The notes: generated by a model from the sequence alone, not told the origin. A stretch of 64,000 nt of DNA from Peribacillus asahii (GCF_003570725.1 NZ_QWVS01000005.1:1-64000), one strand, 5' to 3'; positions 51,645 to 61,606 are shown, counted from the first letter of the stretch. Numbers and translations: made by a program.

Positions 51645-53900
51645 TTAGTTCCTGATTAAAAAATCCTCTTCAGAATTCCCAATAAAAAAAAGGCGATGAA
51701 GCGGCCTTGTCATGACGACGTACAGTAATTTAATGTCCAATTCGCTTTCGATTGTATAGGATTCGTTCAGAGAAATTGCAAAAACGCCATCGAATTCAAG
51801 TCCTTTTGCTAGATACGATGGCAAAATAACTAGTTGATCCTTTGGTATGAATGCTTGTTCTTCGAGTAAGCAAACTGATTCGTCTATTTCACTCAACACT
51901 TTGTAGGCTTCACAGCAATCTTCCATCGTTTTAGCAATGACAGAAAATGTACGTAGTCCTTCTTGTTTCATAGTTTGAACTCGATCAAGCAACTCCTTTC
52001 CCCAGGATTGATTCACTTTTTTAATAAAAATAGGTTTCTCACCGTGACGAACGACTGGCTCTACTTGAGGAAAGTTATAAGGTAATAGTTCCAATAGTTT
52101 ATTGGCTTCATTCATGATTTCAACTGTCGTTCGATAACTTTTCTTAAGCTCAGTATAGGTAGCACGCGGAAAAATACTGTGATGAACTTCCTCCCACTCT
52201 TCTAATCCGCGATACGAGTAAATCCCTTGCGCCAGATCGCCGACTAGTGTGAACATATCCGTGTCAGATGACGTTTTTAACGCTTGCAGCTGCATGAAGC
52301 TGTAATCTTGTGCTTCATCGATGACAATATTCTTGGCCCGCTTCTCTTTATCGACTCCGAACAGATGCGAATAGAGGTATAGTAGAGCACCTAAGTCCTC
52401 CAGCTCATATTGATTTTCTCTGAAAAATTTCATTTGATATCGGCAAAGTCGTTCCGCTTCCTTAATGGAGAGTGTCCCATCACTATATGTAACCAGCATC
52501 TCTGAATCGGTAAAAAGCTCCTGATAGTATTCAAGAATATGTTTTCGTTCAAATGGTTTAAAATAAGCTTTAACAGATGTGCGAATCGCTTTCTTGATTT
52601 CTTCCGTTCGTTCCGCTTTTTTATCCAAGAATTTCGTGACGTACTCTCGTCGAAGATTCGGTTTAATATTTCTAGTTAAGGCCTTTTGAATCTTCGTATC
52701 ATAAAAACTAGTCACTCGGTCGAGCATAGTTTTTTTCTTCGATTTTACTTGACTTTGCAAAATCTGTTTTAACTTATCAACTCGTGTATAAATCGGTAAA
52801 TACCAATATTCTTCCCCCAACAACTTCTTGAACTTTTTAGCCGAATAAAGTCGGTATTTGTCACAGTAGAAATCTTCCTTTGGAAAGAATCGAGTGATGA
52901 TTTCTTTCACATATTGGTCGAGGATTTCTTTAAATTGGGAAGATCCCTTAATCCCTGAAACCCAGATTGACTCTGCTGTCTCATCATCTTTCTTTTCAAG
53001 CAAATCAATAAGTTTCTTATCAGGAATGATGTTCAACTCACATTCAATCGCACTCTGTACATATTCCGTAAAGGTAAATTGTTTCGCTTCTTCTACCCCT
53101 AACTCCGGCAGCGCCTCTGATATGTAATCTATAAACAGTCGACTTGGCGCCAAAATCATCAGCTGTCTTGGATCAAATAAATCTTTATAATAATAGATGA
53201 AATAAGAAATTCTATGGAGAGCAATCGTCGTCTTTCCGCTCCCCGCCGCTCCCTGGACAATAATCGGTTTATTCAAGTCGGCCCGGATGATTTTATTTTG
53301 CTCTTCCTGAATCGTGGAAACAATTTCAGTCAAACGATTACTAGAGCTCTTCGCTAACGAATCTTGCAACAGCTCATCCGTTGTTGTCAAATCAATGTCA
53401 CGGATTTCATCTAAATTTCCATCCTCAATCATTAACTGTCGTTTCAGCGTAATATCACCTGAGAATTTTTCCCCTTCTGCTTCGTATGTTACCGACCCGA
53501 TTCTACCCTCGTAATACAGGTTGGCAATCGGCGAACGCCAGTCAACAATAATTTGCTCCTGATTTTCACGCTGATACAAGGAAGTTTTACCAAAGTAAAG
53601 AATTTCCTTTATTCCGTTTTCATCCCGAGTGAAATCCACTCTAGCAAAATACGGCTTGCTTTGTGCTTTTTTAAGGCTTTCCAGCTCCGCTTGCGACATG
53701 TCGAAGAAATTGGCCGTCGTCAGTAATTCGGCATATCTCCCTGACTCCTTCCAGTCTTCATCTCCAAACGTTTCCTGCATAATTTTCTTAAATTGATCCT
53801 TGCTCGTCTCAGCGGTCTTAATGACCACATCCATATAACGCTTTGTAAATTCTAATCTTTCTTGCTCACTTTTCCTGTCCGGGTGCTGTTTCGATGTCAT
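51645..53900 (-). CDS. helD: RNA polymerase-recycling ATPase HelD
   Basis: A 751-residue superfamily 1 helicase-like protein. The N-terminal coiled segment is followed by IVQGAAGSGKTTIALHRISYF (Walker A), IVIDEAQDYSFMQLQALK (Walker B), LVGDLAQGIYSYRG and the C-terminal LPSYLAKGLEFDGV and LYVVMTRP motifs. HelD binds RNA polymerase and uses ATP to release it from DNA or stalled complexes. The B. subtilis homolog is of similar size (774). Confidence 0.93.
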   Translation of the reverse strand: MTSKQHPDRKSEQERLEFTKRYMDVVIKTAETSKDQFKKIMQETFGDEDWKESGRYAELLTTANFFDMSQAELESLKKAQSKPYFARVDFTRDENGIKEILYFGKTSLYQRENQEQIIVDWRSPIANLYYEGRIGSVTYEAEGEKFSGDITLKRQLMIEDGNLDEIRDIDLTTTDELLQDSLAKSSSNRLTEIVSTIQEEQNKIIRADLNKPIIVQGAAGSGKTTIALHRISYFIYYYKDLFDPRQLMILAPSRLFIDYISEALPELGVEEAKQFTFTEYVQSAIECELNIIPDKKLIDLLEKKDDETAESIWVSGIKGSSQFKEILDQYVKEIITRFFPKEDFYCDKYRLYSAKKFKKLLGEEYWYLPIYTRVDKLKQILQSQVKSKKKTMLDRVTSFYDTKIQKALTRNIKPNLRREYVTKFLDKKAERTEEIKKAIRTSVKAYFKPFERKHILEYYQELFTDSEMLVTYSDGTLSIKEAERLCRYQMKFFRENQYELEDLGALLYLYSHLFGVDKEKRAKNIVIDEAQDYSFMQLQALKTSSDTDMFTLVGDLAQGIYSYRGLEEWEEVHHSIFPRATYTELKKSYRTTVEIMNEANKLLELLPYNFPQVEPVVRHGEKPIFIKKVNQSWGKELLDRVQTMKQEGLRTFSVIAKTMEDCCEAYKVLSEIDESVCLLEEQAFIPKDQLVILPSYLAKGLEFDGVFAISLNESYTIESELDIKLLYVVMTRPLHRLFFIGNSEEDFLIRN

Positions 53901-54384
53901 TTCGTTCTCCTCTCCTTCTTCGAAATAAGGTTCTTGACAATCGTCTACAGCGGTGAAATGGACATTAATATTATCAAAAATATCTTCTTATTACAATGAA
54001 AAACACCTCTCATTAGAATGGGCTTTTACGTTCTATTTTTTCTTCTCCATCCTCTGTTTACACACGTGACTACACCTTACTGCTTATTTATTTTATATTT
54101 AAAAGTGACCTAATTTCTTTGGGTTATGACACTGCTACTCACAATTTCAGATGTTTATTTTTTGGGAAATAAAAATACCCCTTTGGATCATCCAATCTAA
54201 AGGGATGAAAACAGTGCAACTTTTTCATAAACAGTTAAATTTTATTTTAAACCAACATTAACATATTTGTTAACGATTAATACTAATAAAGCGTTTTAAA
54301 ATTTATTCAACAAAAGGGCAGAATAACTAGTTACATATAAAAAGCTGATGGGCAAATAACACTCATCAGCTTTTTTCATGATGC
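53901..54384. other. 484-base intergenic region
   Basis: No gene found. CCCTTT...AAAGGG near 54179-54206 is a weak hairpin. The terminator of the DMT gene lies at 54339-54377. The helD promoter should lie in the first 100 bases but is not obvious. Confidence 0.5.
54339..54377. terminator. bidirectional terminator after the DMT transporter gene
   Basis: AAAAAGCTGATG and CATCAGCTTTTTT with a partly paired loop; T-runs are present on both strands. Confidence 0.8.
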
Positions 54385-55257
54385 TTATTCTTCTCGAATG
54401 ACTAATAGTACACCTATAAAGATTAATAGAGTACCTATCCAAAAAGACAAGCCAATTTGTTCACCTAGTAATAGCCATCCTAAAAAAGTACCGACTATAG
54501 GTTGGAAAAAGAAAAATAATCCGCCACTCGAAGCGTTAAGCATTTGCAGCCCGCGATTCCACAGTAAAAAGCCGCATGCCGTCGAAATAACTCCTAAGTA
54601 TAAAAGACCGGCCCAAATAGATGGATGCATCATAGCTTGAAAATCCAGTTCAGTTAATCGATTAATTGTAAAAGGCGTTAGTAAGGCAATTGCTACAAGA
54701 ATAGCATAGCTCGTTACGACAATTTGTGAATATTGCTCCGGTACACGTTTAATAAGAACAGACATAAGTGACCATGTTAGTGCTGCAATAAGCAGTGACA
54801 CACCGCCAAGTTGATGAGATGAATCAATATTGGTATTTCCAACAATCATACAGACACCGATTGTTGCTAGAATAATAGAAATTGCTTTTTTAAACGTGAT
54901 TTTTTCTTTTAAAATAATACGGGCAAATAACACCATAAATGCAGGTGTCGTTGAAGTAATAATGGCACCCATTTGCGCGGTAGAAAGCATCGTACCGACT
55001 TCTTGGGTTACGATAGAAACTGTATTCCCAATAAGCCCAATCATGAACAGTAATAGCCAGTCTCGTTTTCCAATACGCCACGATTGTTTTGTTACAACCC
55101 CAATAATGAGCAATGCAAAAATCGCAATAACATAGCGAAACCATACTAATTCAAGTGGCGGTACAACATCTACCACAACCTTTACTACAACATACATCCC
55201 GCCCCAAATACTAGCAGCGAGTGATAAATATAAAGAACCTAATAAAGTATTTTTCAT
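54385..55257 (-). CDS. EamA/DMT-family transporter (RhaT-like)
   Basis: The membrane protein of about 290 residues has ten hydrophobic segments and two EamA repeats (LYLSLAASIWGGMYVVVKVV and LLIAALTWSLMSVLIKRVPE). Members export metabolites or amino acids. The ATG at 55257 follows GGAGGG; the frame reaches 55284. A leader inverted repeat at 55292-55325 may regulate it. Confidence 0.85.
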   Translation of the reverse strand: MKNTLLGSLYLSLAASIWGGMYVVVKVVVDVVPPLELVWFRYVIAIFALLIIGVVTKQSWRIGKRDWLLLFMIGLIGNTVSIVTQEVGTMLSTAQMGAIITSTTPAFMVLFARIILKEKITFKKAISIILATIGVCMIVGNTNIDSSHQLGGVSLLIAALTWSLMSVLIKRVPEQYSQIVVTSYAILVAIALLTPFTINRLTELDFQAMMHPSIWAGLLYLGVISTACGFLLWNRGLQMLNASSGGLFFFFQPIVGTFLGWLLLGEQIGLSFWIGTLLIFIGVLLVIREE

Positions 55258-55291
55258 TTTGTACCCTCCGTTTTCTCTAGACAATTCTTGT

Positions 55292-55325
55292 CCTTAACGG
55301 AGATGTAGTCATTCTACCGTTAAGG
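55292..55325. promoter_or_regulatory. 9-bp inverted repeat in the DMT transporter leader
   Basis: CCTTAACGG (55292-55300) and CCGTTAAGG (55317-55325) are perfect complements 16 bases apart, 35-70 bases upstream of the start codon. It could be an operator or an RNA control hairpin. It does not match a riboswitch I recognise. Confidence 0.45.
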
Positions 55326-55541
55326 GAGAATAACTACAGGTACATCATTTTCAAATAGCGATAACCACATCATCCGCTTTCAGCTCACCTTCAAAACGTT
55401 TACTTTATCATATAATAATTTTGTTGAATTCGATATAAAACGGTTCAATTATTCGACCACTCGTACGATTCAAAAATTTGATAGACTATATTTACAGATT
55501 TTGCAAAAAGAAAGCTTTAGCCATGGGAGTGGTCAGAATTG

Positions 55542-55910
55542 TCATTTTTGTTCATCACATTCAGTTTCAATGACTTGTAATCCAGCCTGTTCGTCATTTT
55601 CAACCACATGTTTGAGGATTGACAACTTATTATTCCAAAACTGTTCGAAAAATGAAAGCCACTGTTTTAATTCTTCTAAGGATTCTGGTTGCAGTCGATA
55701 AAGTTTTTCTCTACCGACCTTTCGACCACTAACTAATTTTGCTTCCGAAAGAATATGAAGATGTTTTGCAACGGCTGTACGACTCATAGGAAAATAAGAT
55801 GTTATATTTGAAATAGATAACTCTTTTTGAGTGAGTAATTTTAGTACTTCTCTACGAGTTGGGTCGGCAATAGCTTGAAATACATCGTATTTTTCTGCTG
55901 ATGAAGACAT
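55542..55910 (-). CDS. ArsR-family transcriptional regulator
   Basis: A 122-residue winged-helix protein with FQAIADPTRREVLKLLTQ, MSRTAVAKHLHILSEAKLV and the wing GRKVGREKLYRL. No metal-binding Cys motif is visible in the helix-turn-helix (the C-terminal Cys is single), so it is of the non-metal SRPBCC-linked group. Its ATG directly follows the stop of the SRPBCC gene (TAAATG), so the pair is coupled. Confidence 0.88.
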   Translation of the reverse strand: MSSSAEKYDVFQAIADPTRREVLKLLTQKELSISNITSYFPMSRTAVAKHLHILSEAKLVSGRKVGREKLYRLQPESLEELKQWLSFFEQFWNNKLSILKHVVENDEQAGLQVIETECDEQK

Positions 55911-56345
55911 TTAGCCCTCAACAACCTTTTTAAGTCTTTCATTCACAATTCCTACCCAACCTTGATTCATTCTGTCACGAATAACAGCACTTTCCTCATT
56001 GGCTTTCGGAAGAATCGTATCAGAATGTTTCCATCCAGTATGAATCAGAGTAAACTCCGTCTTATCACCCATCTCTTTTAAAATAAACGATACAATCCAA
56101 CCATCTGTATCCCATGAAAAAGAAAGTCGATAAGGTGCGTCAATTTCTAATACTTTGCATGGAGATGGCCCAAAAGGTGACTGCACATGAAATTCATGCC
56201 CTACTTTCAACTCAAAATCATTTGGCATAAACCATGATGCAATACCTTCCGAAGTAGATACTGTATCCCATACTTTTTGAATAGATGCTTCAAAAATAAC
56301 CGTTTGCTTAATATCTGGTACTGTCTTTTGATTATTTGTTTCCAT
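55911..56345 (-). CDS. SRPBCC (AHSA1-like) family protein
   Basis: A START-like protein of about 144 residues with [38 protein letters not shown] and FTLIHTGW, typical of AHSA1/YndB-type proteins that bind hydrophobic ligands. It is generally encoded with ArsR regulators, as here. The second ATG (56345) has the better distance to AAGGAG. Confidence 0.85.
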   Translation of the reverse strand: METNNQKTVPDIKQTVIFEASIQKVWDTVSTSEGIASWFMPNDFELKVGHEFHVQSPFGPSPCKVLEIDAPYRLSFSWDTDGWIVSFILKEMGDKTEFTLIHTGWKHSDTILPKANEESAVIRDRMNQGWVGIVNERLKKVVEG

Positions 56346-56857
56346 AATCATTCTCCTTATTTAATTTAAAATACAACACCATATGGTTTTGTATTTTTTT
56401 ATAATATAACACCCAATGGTTTCGTGTCAAAGAAATGTTTATCTTCAAAAAACGGAGGCTCCTTTAAAAAACCCACCAGGAAACTACAATAAAGCGGAAA
56501 AGGTTGTTGTAAAAAATTAAAAATTATCACCGGCAAACAAATGACTCCCGCTAGGATTGCTGGAGTCATTCTACTGAAATACATTTGTGTAGATCTGCTT
56601 GCTTTTTATGGCTATGTTAAACGATATTGTTGGTACTACGATTGTTAGCTCATTTTATCCAACAATCGACTAAGTCCTTTCATAAGATACTCCAACAAGC
56701 AATTGAATAATAGCTACTATATATCCTGTGCAATCCTTTCCTCCTGTATAATGAATAAGTGCTGGTACATTTTTAACTAATACACTCACTTACACTTATT
56801 CATATAGAAAAAGCGATTCTTATTAAAGAATCGCGCCTTCTTGTTAAAGAAATCCTA
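56346..56857. other. 512-base intergenic region
   Basis: Contains a short GACTCC/GGAGTC hairpin near 56542-56571 and the kinase terminator at 56806-56835. A 61-codon minus-strand frame (56399-56584) lacks a ribosome binding site and family resemblance and was rejected. Confidence 0.5.
56806..56835 (-). terminator. terminator after the sensor kinase gene
   Basis: Minus-strand GCGATTCTT and AAGAATCGC with a short loop, then TTTTTC. Confidence 0.8.
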
Positions 56858-58156
56858 TTATTTATTATGTTCCACATTACGAACACTCGGATCAATTATA
56901 ACGTTTTCGCTATTATGAAATGAGCTTGGTAAATATATAGTAAATGTTGTACCTTTTCCTATTTGACTAGTTACTTTGATTTTCCCATTTAACTCCTCAA
57001 TTACACGATAAGCAACCATCATTCCAAGTCCTGTTCCCTTTTGACCTCTTGTAGTAAAGTACGGTTTTCCTAATCTCTCAATTTGTTCACTATCCATTCC
57101 GACTCCTGTATCTTCAATAGAAATCTCATACATATCTTTATGAGATTTCACGGATATTCCCAATTGCCCACCATTAGGCATAGCCTCAATAGCATTTTTA
57201 AAAATATTTAAAAATGCCTGCTGGATAATTCTTCTATCGCCTATAACCCAAAAAGGAGAGAGGCTCTTTTTAACTTTTATAGAGTTCATATTGGAAATAG
57301 GACTAACTAATTCAATTATATAATTCAAAAAATGTTCCATGTTTATTTTTTCTATTTTTTCAGGAGCAGGCTTAGCGAAAGTAAGAAAATCGCGAATAAT
57401 AAATTCCGACCTTTCTAATTCACCCAATGCAATTCCAATATATTTTTGCTTTTGGAAATCGCTTTCATTCTCCTTCAAAAGCTGCATGAACCCTTTCGCA
57501 CCAGTTAAACCATTTCTAACCTCATGTGATATGGATGCACTTAAATGACTCAGAATTTCCATCTTTTCAATATCTACTATTTTATTTCGAATTTGGTAAT
57601 TCATCCTTATTCTTTCGAGAGTCAAAACAAAAAGTATAATACATATAACTTTAATAAGATTTCCTAGTAAAGTTATATGTATTGGCGTATGTGAAACAAA
57701 TATATTACTATAAATAAAGTAACCCAATGATAAATGGGGAATAATAACACTTGAAGAAATTAGTAATTTATGAGTGATTTCCGATTTTATAAATCTTTTA
57801 AAACAAATAAAAGTAAGCAGCGGTATGACACTATAATTCAAAATAGTACCCCAAAAACCAAGGTCTACACCTATAACAAATCGATACAGAACTATAAACA
57901 CATATAATCCAACACTTACTAAAGGCCCCCCATACAAGCTCGCCACAATAAAAGGAACTATGCGAATATCAACGATAAATCCTTCGTTTACAGAAAATGG
58001 AAAGGTCATGCAAAAAAAGATGGATATCAAACCTGCAAGAAACGAATAGATTTTTATTAATTTCCTTGTTAGTTTTTTTGTGTAAATTTCTAGAATGTGT
58101 TGTGTGATAAGTAACACAACTAAGAGAAATAAGACATTGATAAGAATCGCATACAT
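56858..58156 (-). CDS. sensor histidine kinase, 5TM-LytS type (KinB-like)
   Basis: A kinase of about 432 residues. The N-terminal half has five or six membrane helices with FVASLYGGPLVSVGLYVFIV and the 5TMR-LYT pattern. It is followed by the H-box SASISHEVRNGLTGAKGFMQ, N-box LNIFKNAIEAMPNGG, and DTGVGM and GTGLGM. The arrangement matches KinB-like kinases that feed the sporulation phosphorelay in bacilli. No response regulator adjoins it, which supports an orphan phosphorelay kinase. The ATG at 58156 follows AGGAGC; the longer frame to 58231 lacks a site. Confidence 0.88.
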   Translation of the reverse strand: MYAILINVLFLLVVLLITQHILEIYTKKLTRKLIKIYSFLAGLISIFFCMTFPFSVNEGFIVDIRIVPFIVASLYGGPLVSVGLYVFIVLYRFVIGVDLGFWGTILNYSVIPLLTFICFKRFIKSEITHKLLISSSVIIPHLSLGYFIYSNIFVSHTPIHITLLGNLIKVICIILFVLTLERIRMNYQIRNKIVDIEKMEILSHLSASISHEVRNGLTGAKGFMQLLKENESDFQKQKYIGIALGELERSEFIIRDFLTFAKPAPEKIEKINMEHFLNYIIELVSPISNMNSIKVKKSLSPFWVIGDRRIIQQAFLNIFKNAIEAMPNGGQLGISVKSHKDMYEISIEDTGVGMDSEQIERLGKPYFTTRGQKGTGLGMMVAYRVIEELNGKIKVTSQIGKGTTFTIYLPSSFHNSENVIIDPSVRNVEHNK

Positions 58157-58489
58157 TTGTAATGCTCCTAGTATAAAAATTATTAATAATATTTTACCAT
58201 ATATAAATCCCTTATTATTACAATATTTCAAATAAAATACTGGATTTTCATTCGAAACAAGGCTCTGTTAAACTTAAACGTTGATAATTCTATAAAAAAT
58301 TAGGGAGCTACCATTAAAGAAGCGCCCTATCTTGTTTCACTAACGGACAGGTTGAATAAGGACTATTCAAATATTCGGCTGTATTCTATATAATAGATGT
58401 TTAAAACCAAGGAAACCATTTATGAAATACAGACATTTAATAACCATCTAGGTATGTAGCCCATATAATACACAAAGGGGGCAATCATC
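58157..58489. other. 333-base intergenic region, possible insertion-element scar
   Basis: No gene. TAGGG and CCCTA (58299-58332) flank a possible hairpin AGGGAGCTACC...GCGCCCT, followed by CTAACGGACAGG, which reminds me of ends of decayed insertion sequences in bacilli. This resemblance is from memory and weak. Confidence 0.3.
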
Positions 58490-59428
58490 ATGTATTCAAC
58501 AGGGGAATTTGTGCAAGAAATGTTAGTCCTTTATAGCATTGCTATATTAGGATTTATCGTAAGAAAAACCGGAATCCTCAATGAAAACACTAATGATGTA
58601 CTAACACAACTAATTCTATATATTACTTTGCCCGCTCTCATTTTATTTTCATTAGATATTCCATTTTCAGTTACTATAATAAAAGAATTCTTGTGGCTTA
58701 TCTCAATGTCTGTTTATATACTCGGAATATCTATTTTTTTAGCTATGTGGATGAAGAGACGCTCCCGACTTCCCGAGAAACAGAACAGTGTGTACGAAGG
58801 TCTGATTATTTTTGGCAACCAAGGATTTATCGGTTATGCTGTATGCTTTATTCTTTTAGGTGAACAAGGAATTGTTTATTTAACAATGTTTAATTTATGT
58901 TATTTAATTCTCGTCTGGACGTATGGAATATATCTTTTTAATAAAAGCAAGGAAACACTTAGCTGGAAAAACACTTTTTTAAATCCGGGGTTTCTTTCCA
59001 CATTAATAGGACTAATCATTTTTTTACTCCCCGTAAGTTGGCCTAATATGGTATCTAAAGGTCTAGAAAGTGTGGGTAAAATGACCATTCCTCTTTCGAT
59101 GATGATGATAGGAAGTTTACTAGCAAACATAAAATATAACGACTTTTTTTTATTGATGAAAAACAGCTACTTGTGGAAAATGGCATTGACTAAACTTCTC
59201 TTCATCCCCTTACTATTACTTCCTTTTGCTGCTGTATATGTACCGTTTCCCTTACTTGTTATTGCCGTTCTAGTTTCAGGAATGCCATCTGCCCCTACAA
59301 TTTCTCTGTATTCACAAAAATATGGAGCGGACACTCATTTTGCATCATTAGGCGTGTTATTAACTACATTATTATGTATCATCACGATCCCGTTTCTTTA
59401 TATTATTGTAAATCTAATTAACTCATAA
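58490..59428 (+). CDS. AEC-family transporter
   Basis: A 312-residue membrane protein with about ten hydrophobic segments, an N-terminal LGFIVRKTGILNENTNDVLT typical of auxin-efflux-carrier-like proteins, and a C-terminal SGMPSAPTISLYSQKYGAD. Bacterial members move malate, malonate or similar acids. AAAGGGGG precedes the ATG. It stands alone, ending in the terminator at 59489-59536. Confidence 0.88.
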   Translation: MYSTGEFVQEMLVLYSIAILGFIVRKTGILNENTNDVLTQLILYITLPALILFSLDIPFSVTIIKEFLWLISMSVYILGISIFLAMWMKRRSRLPEKQNSVYEGLIIFGNQGFIGYAVCFILLGEQGIVYLTMFNLCYLILVWTYGIYLFNKSKETLSWKNTFLNPGFLSTLIGLIIFLLPVSWPNMVSKGLESVGKMTIPLSMMMIGSLLANIKYNDFFLLMKNSYLWKMALTKLLFIPLLLLPFAAVYVPFPLLVIAVLVSGMPSAPTISLYSQKYGADTHFASLGVLLTTLLCIITIPFLYIIVNLINS

Positions 59429-59488
59429 AATATTATGTAAAACACATTTTCGCTAAAAATCAAAAACATCCTCTAACAACGCTAAACA

Positions 59489-59536
59489 AGAAACAGCTGA
59501 AATCGGTACGATTAGTACCAACTTCAGCTGTTTCTT
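59489..59536. terminator. bidirectional terminator
   Basis: AGAAACAGCTGAA (59489-59501) pairs with TTCAGCTGTTTCT (59523-59535); additional pairing GGTAC/GTACC in the loop. It separates the convergent AEC and lipoprotein genes. Confidence 0.75.
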
Positions 59537-59543
59537 ATACCTA

Positions 59544-60163
59544 CTATTCTTGACCAAACATCTCATCAATTGTTCCTGCGTTTGCCATTACTGCTTCCAT
59601 CAGATTTTCATCGGAAACAATTTTATACTCGCCTTCTTTGTCCTTCTTCAAGTTCAATGTAACCTCACGAGTTGCCATAGAAGCATCTTTAGCAGTCAAG
59701 TGTTTAACAAGAGTGGTCTCCATCATTTTATCCATTGCTTTATCAGCCTCTTCCGTATCTTCACTGAACGCCATCCCGAAGGCCATTGGCATGACTTCGC
59801 TAATTGTTGAAGTTACTGCAACTGCGAAATCCACAGACGTTACTGCCACTTTAACTTTTGCAGTATCCCCTTCTTTTGACACTTCAACTGGCTTTTCAAA
59901 TTTGTATGTTTTACTTAATGATTTAAAAAGCTTGTCAACGTCCATTCCCTCAGCTTTTCCTTCATTTAAGTTTTTAAAGTCGAAATCCTCTGTTGCTTTT
60001 GTATCGACAAATGTACTTGCTTTTTCAAAATCTCCCTCTTGGATAGACGTCATAAAATCATTAACCGTATCGGTTGGTTTCGGTGACCCGCATCCGCCAG
60101 TATGCTAACGAGCAATCCTGCAACCATAATTCCAGATAATAGTTTCTTGCTCAATTTCTTCAA
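59544..60163 (-). pseudogene. lipoprotein gene with a one-base frameshift at the lipobox
   Basis: A TTG start at 60163 after AGGAGGG begins KKLSKKLLSGIMVAGLLVSIL, a good lipoprotein signal, but this frame then stops. A frame shifted by one base continues as GGCGSPKPTDTVNDFMTSIQ and a domain of about 165 residues (FEKASTFVDTKATEDF onwards). Joined, they give SIL-x-GGCGS, a normal lipobox with Cys. The body resembles the DUF4878/DUF5105 lipoprotein group. Either the gene lost one base near 60103-60108, or the reading is a sequencing error. The rest of the protein is intact. Confidence 0.8.
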
Positions 60164-60564
60164 GATATAGTTTCCCTCCTATTGATATATGAATTTATTA
60201 ATCACTTAAAATTATTGTAACATAATAAATTCCTTCATAGGATTACAGCCATTAACTACCAGGACTTAAGAAACGAAATAAGCTCCTCAACTCCAAAAGA
60301 ACAGAGCTGTTGGAGTGAGAACATTTAACCGGGGAATTAAAAAAAGCTGCAAATACAACAGTTGAACTTAATCGAAAATGGAGCCGTATTAATGATGAAA
60401 TGAGTATTGTAAATCTCATGCTCTACACGTGCCTAGAAATCTATTACAATCATACGAATTTGCATTTCTACATAAACATGGATTTTACGGTCTGACATAA
60501 ATAATGGAATTATAGTCTATCTTCTTGTATTAGAAATATCATGGAGAATGAAAGAGGTGAAAAA
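60164..60564. other. 401-base intergenic region
   Basis: A stop-bounded plus-strand frame near 60327-60500 (including GELKKAANTTVELNRKWSR) has protein-like composition but no start signal and may be a gene remnant. Nothing else is recognised. Confidence 0.4.
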
Positions 60565-61030
60565 ATGAAAAGTGAGGAAAAAAAGCCTTATTTAACAACT
60601 AAAAATCTTACTCCAGAAAATCAAGAATCACCTATTCATTTTCTTAACAAAGTGATAAAGATTCATTTCCTGTGACAATAATGAACGTTAATTCACTCAT
60701 ACAACAACCACTAAACCTTTCCATATTAAATATTGGTAAATACCAAGTTAAAGGAATTGCTTGGTCTGGACAAGGAATAATCACCGAAGTACAGATAAGT
60801 TTTGATAAGGGGGAAACATGGCTGCAAACAACATTAAATCAATTGCCAAATCAGCCTTACTCTTGGTCAAGTTGGTTCTTCGATTGGAAAGAGTTGATAA
60901 AAAAGGGGAATATATGATTTACGTAAGGGCTAAAGATTCATCAGGTAACGTACAGCCTTTAACCCCATTTTGTAATCGAAAAGGATATGGTTATAATGCT
61001 GTATCAAAAATTGCTGTGAAAGTTGAATAA
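60565..61030 (+). pseudogene. sulfite oxidase-like molybdopterin enzyme, internally deleted and frameshifted
   Basis: The first 28 residues (KPYLTTKNLTPENQESPIHF) match the N-terminus of Bacillus sulfite oxidase-like proteins. The following part (IKGIAW-type segment VKGIAWSGQGIITEVQISFD, then VRAKDSSGNVQPL and NRKGYGYNAV) is the molybdopterin dimerisation domain from the C-terminus. The catalytic molybdopterin domain with its Cys is missing entirely. There is a frame change at the deletion join (about 60645-60660) and another at the AAAAAAGGGG run (about 60898-60907). GAAAGAGGTG still precedes the ATG. Confidence 0.88.
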
Positions 61031-61046
61031 TATTATGAAAATTAAT

Positions 61047-61080
61047 AGTAGCGATGCTTACTCATAAAGCATCGCTACTT
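61047..61080. terminator. bidirectional terminator
   Basis: AGTAGCGATGCTT and AAGCATCGCTACT pair perfectly around a seven-base loop, between the converging pseudogene and stress-protein gene. Confidence 0.75.
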
Positions 61081-61094
61081 AGCGTAAAAGAGGT

Positions 61095-61517
61095 TTATAA
61101 ATGAAGCTCTTGAGGTGGTTCCCCTTGATTATTTAAGATACGAACCGTTTCAGGCTGTATTTGCAGAAATACATAGTTCGGATCTTCAGGACCATCGAAC
61201 CATTTGTTAAAAGATTCATCCCAAAATTGCTTTTTTAGCTGTTCCGAATTATTAATTGTAGACGTTCCAGCAATTTCAACATACGTATCGCTTTGCCCTT
61301 TATCTTCGTAACCTAACAGTACAGACACAGCTGGATTTTTTTCTATCTCTTCGATTTTCTCCGTATCAGCTTTCGTTGGTGTAAATAGGGTTAGATCTTC
61401 ATTATAGAATGTCATATAGCGTGAATGCGGTTTATTATTTTCAACAGATGAAAGGACTCCTGTTCTATGATTAGAGAGAATGTCGACTACTTCTTTTCTT
61501 AAATCTTGTTGGCTCAT
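61095..61517 (-). CDS. general stress protein 26-like FMN-binding split-barrel protein
   Basis: A 140-residue protein of the pyridoxamine-phosphate-oxidase-like fold. It has HRTGVLSSVENNKPHSRYMT, LFTPTKADTEKIEEIEKNP and VFLQIQPETVRI, as in B. subtilis YdaG and Xanthomonas GSP26. It binds flavin; the physiological reaction is unknown. B. subtilis ydaG is under sigma-B; I did not find a clear sigma-B promoter here. Confidence 0.88.
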   Translation of the reverse strand: MSQQDLRKEVVDILSNHRTGVLSSVENNKPHSRYMTFYNEDLTLFTPTKADTEKIEEIEKNPAVSVLLGYEDKGQSDTYVEIAGTSTINNSEQLKKQFWDESFNKWFDGPEDPNYVFLQIQPETVRILNNQGEPPQELHL

Positions 61518-61574
61518 TAATATTCACTCCTTTTGCACAATTATTTATTATCTGTGAAAAATATAATTATTTTA

Positions 61575-61604
61575 AGAAGGCGAGCGTGTACAAGCTCGCC
61601 TTCT
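61575..61604. terminator. bidirectional terminator
   Basis: GAAGGCGAGC and GCTCGCCTTC pair around a loop, with weak T-rich flanks; it follows the small gene at 61607. Confidence 0.7.
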
Positions 61605-61606
61605 TT

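Noticed and set aside
55292-55325. Riboswitch (guanidine or other) ahead of the DMT transporter
   Set aside because: Only a simple inverted repeat is seen; no conserved loop or core of a known riboswitch class could be matched.
56399-56584. 61-codon minus-strand frame between the SRPBCC and kinase genes
   Set aside because: Hydrophobic AT-driven reading without ribosome binding site or recognisable relatives.
60672-61030. Two overlapping plus-strand frames taken as separate small genes
   Set aside because: Together they read as the C-terminal domain of a sulfite oxidase-like protein broken by a frameshift, so they belong to one pseudogene.
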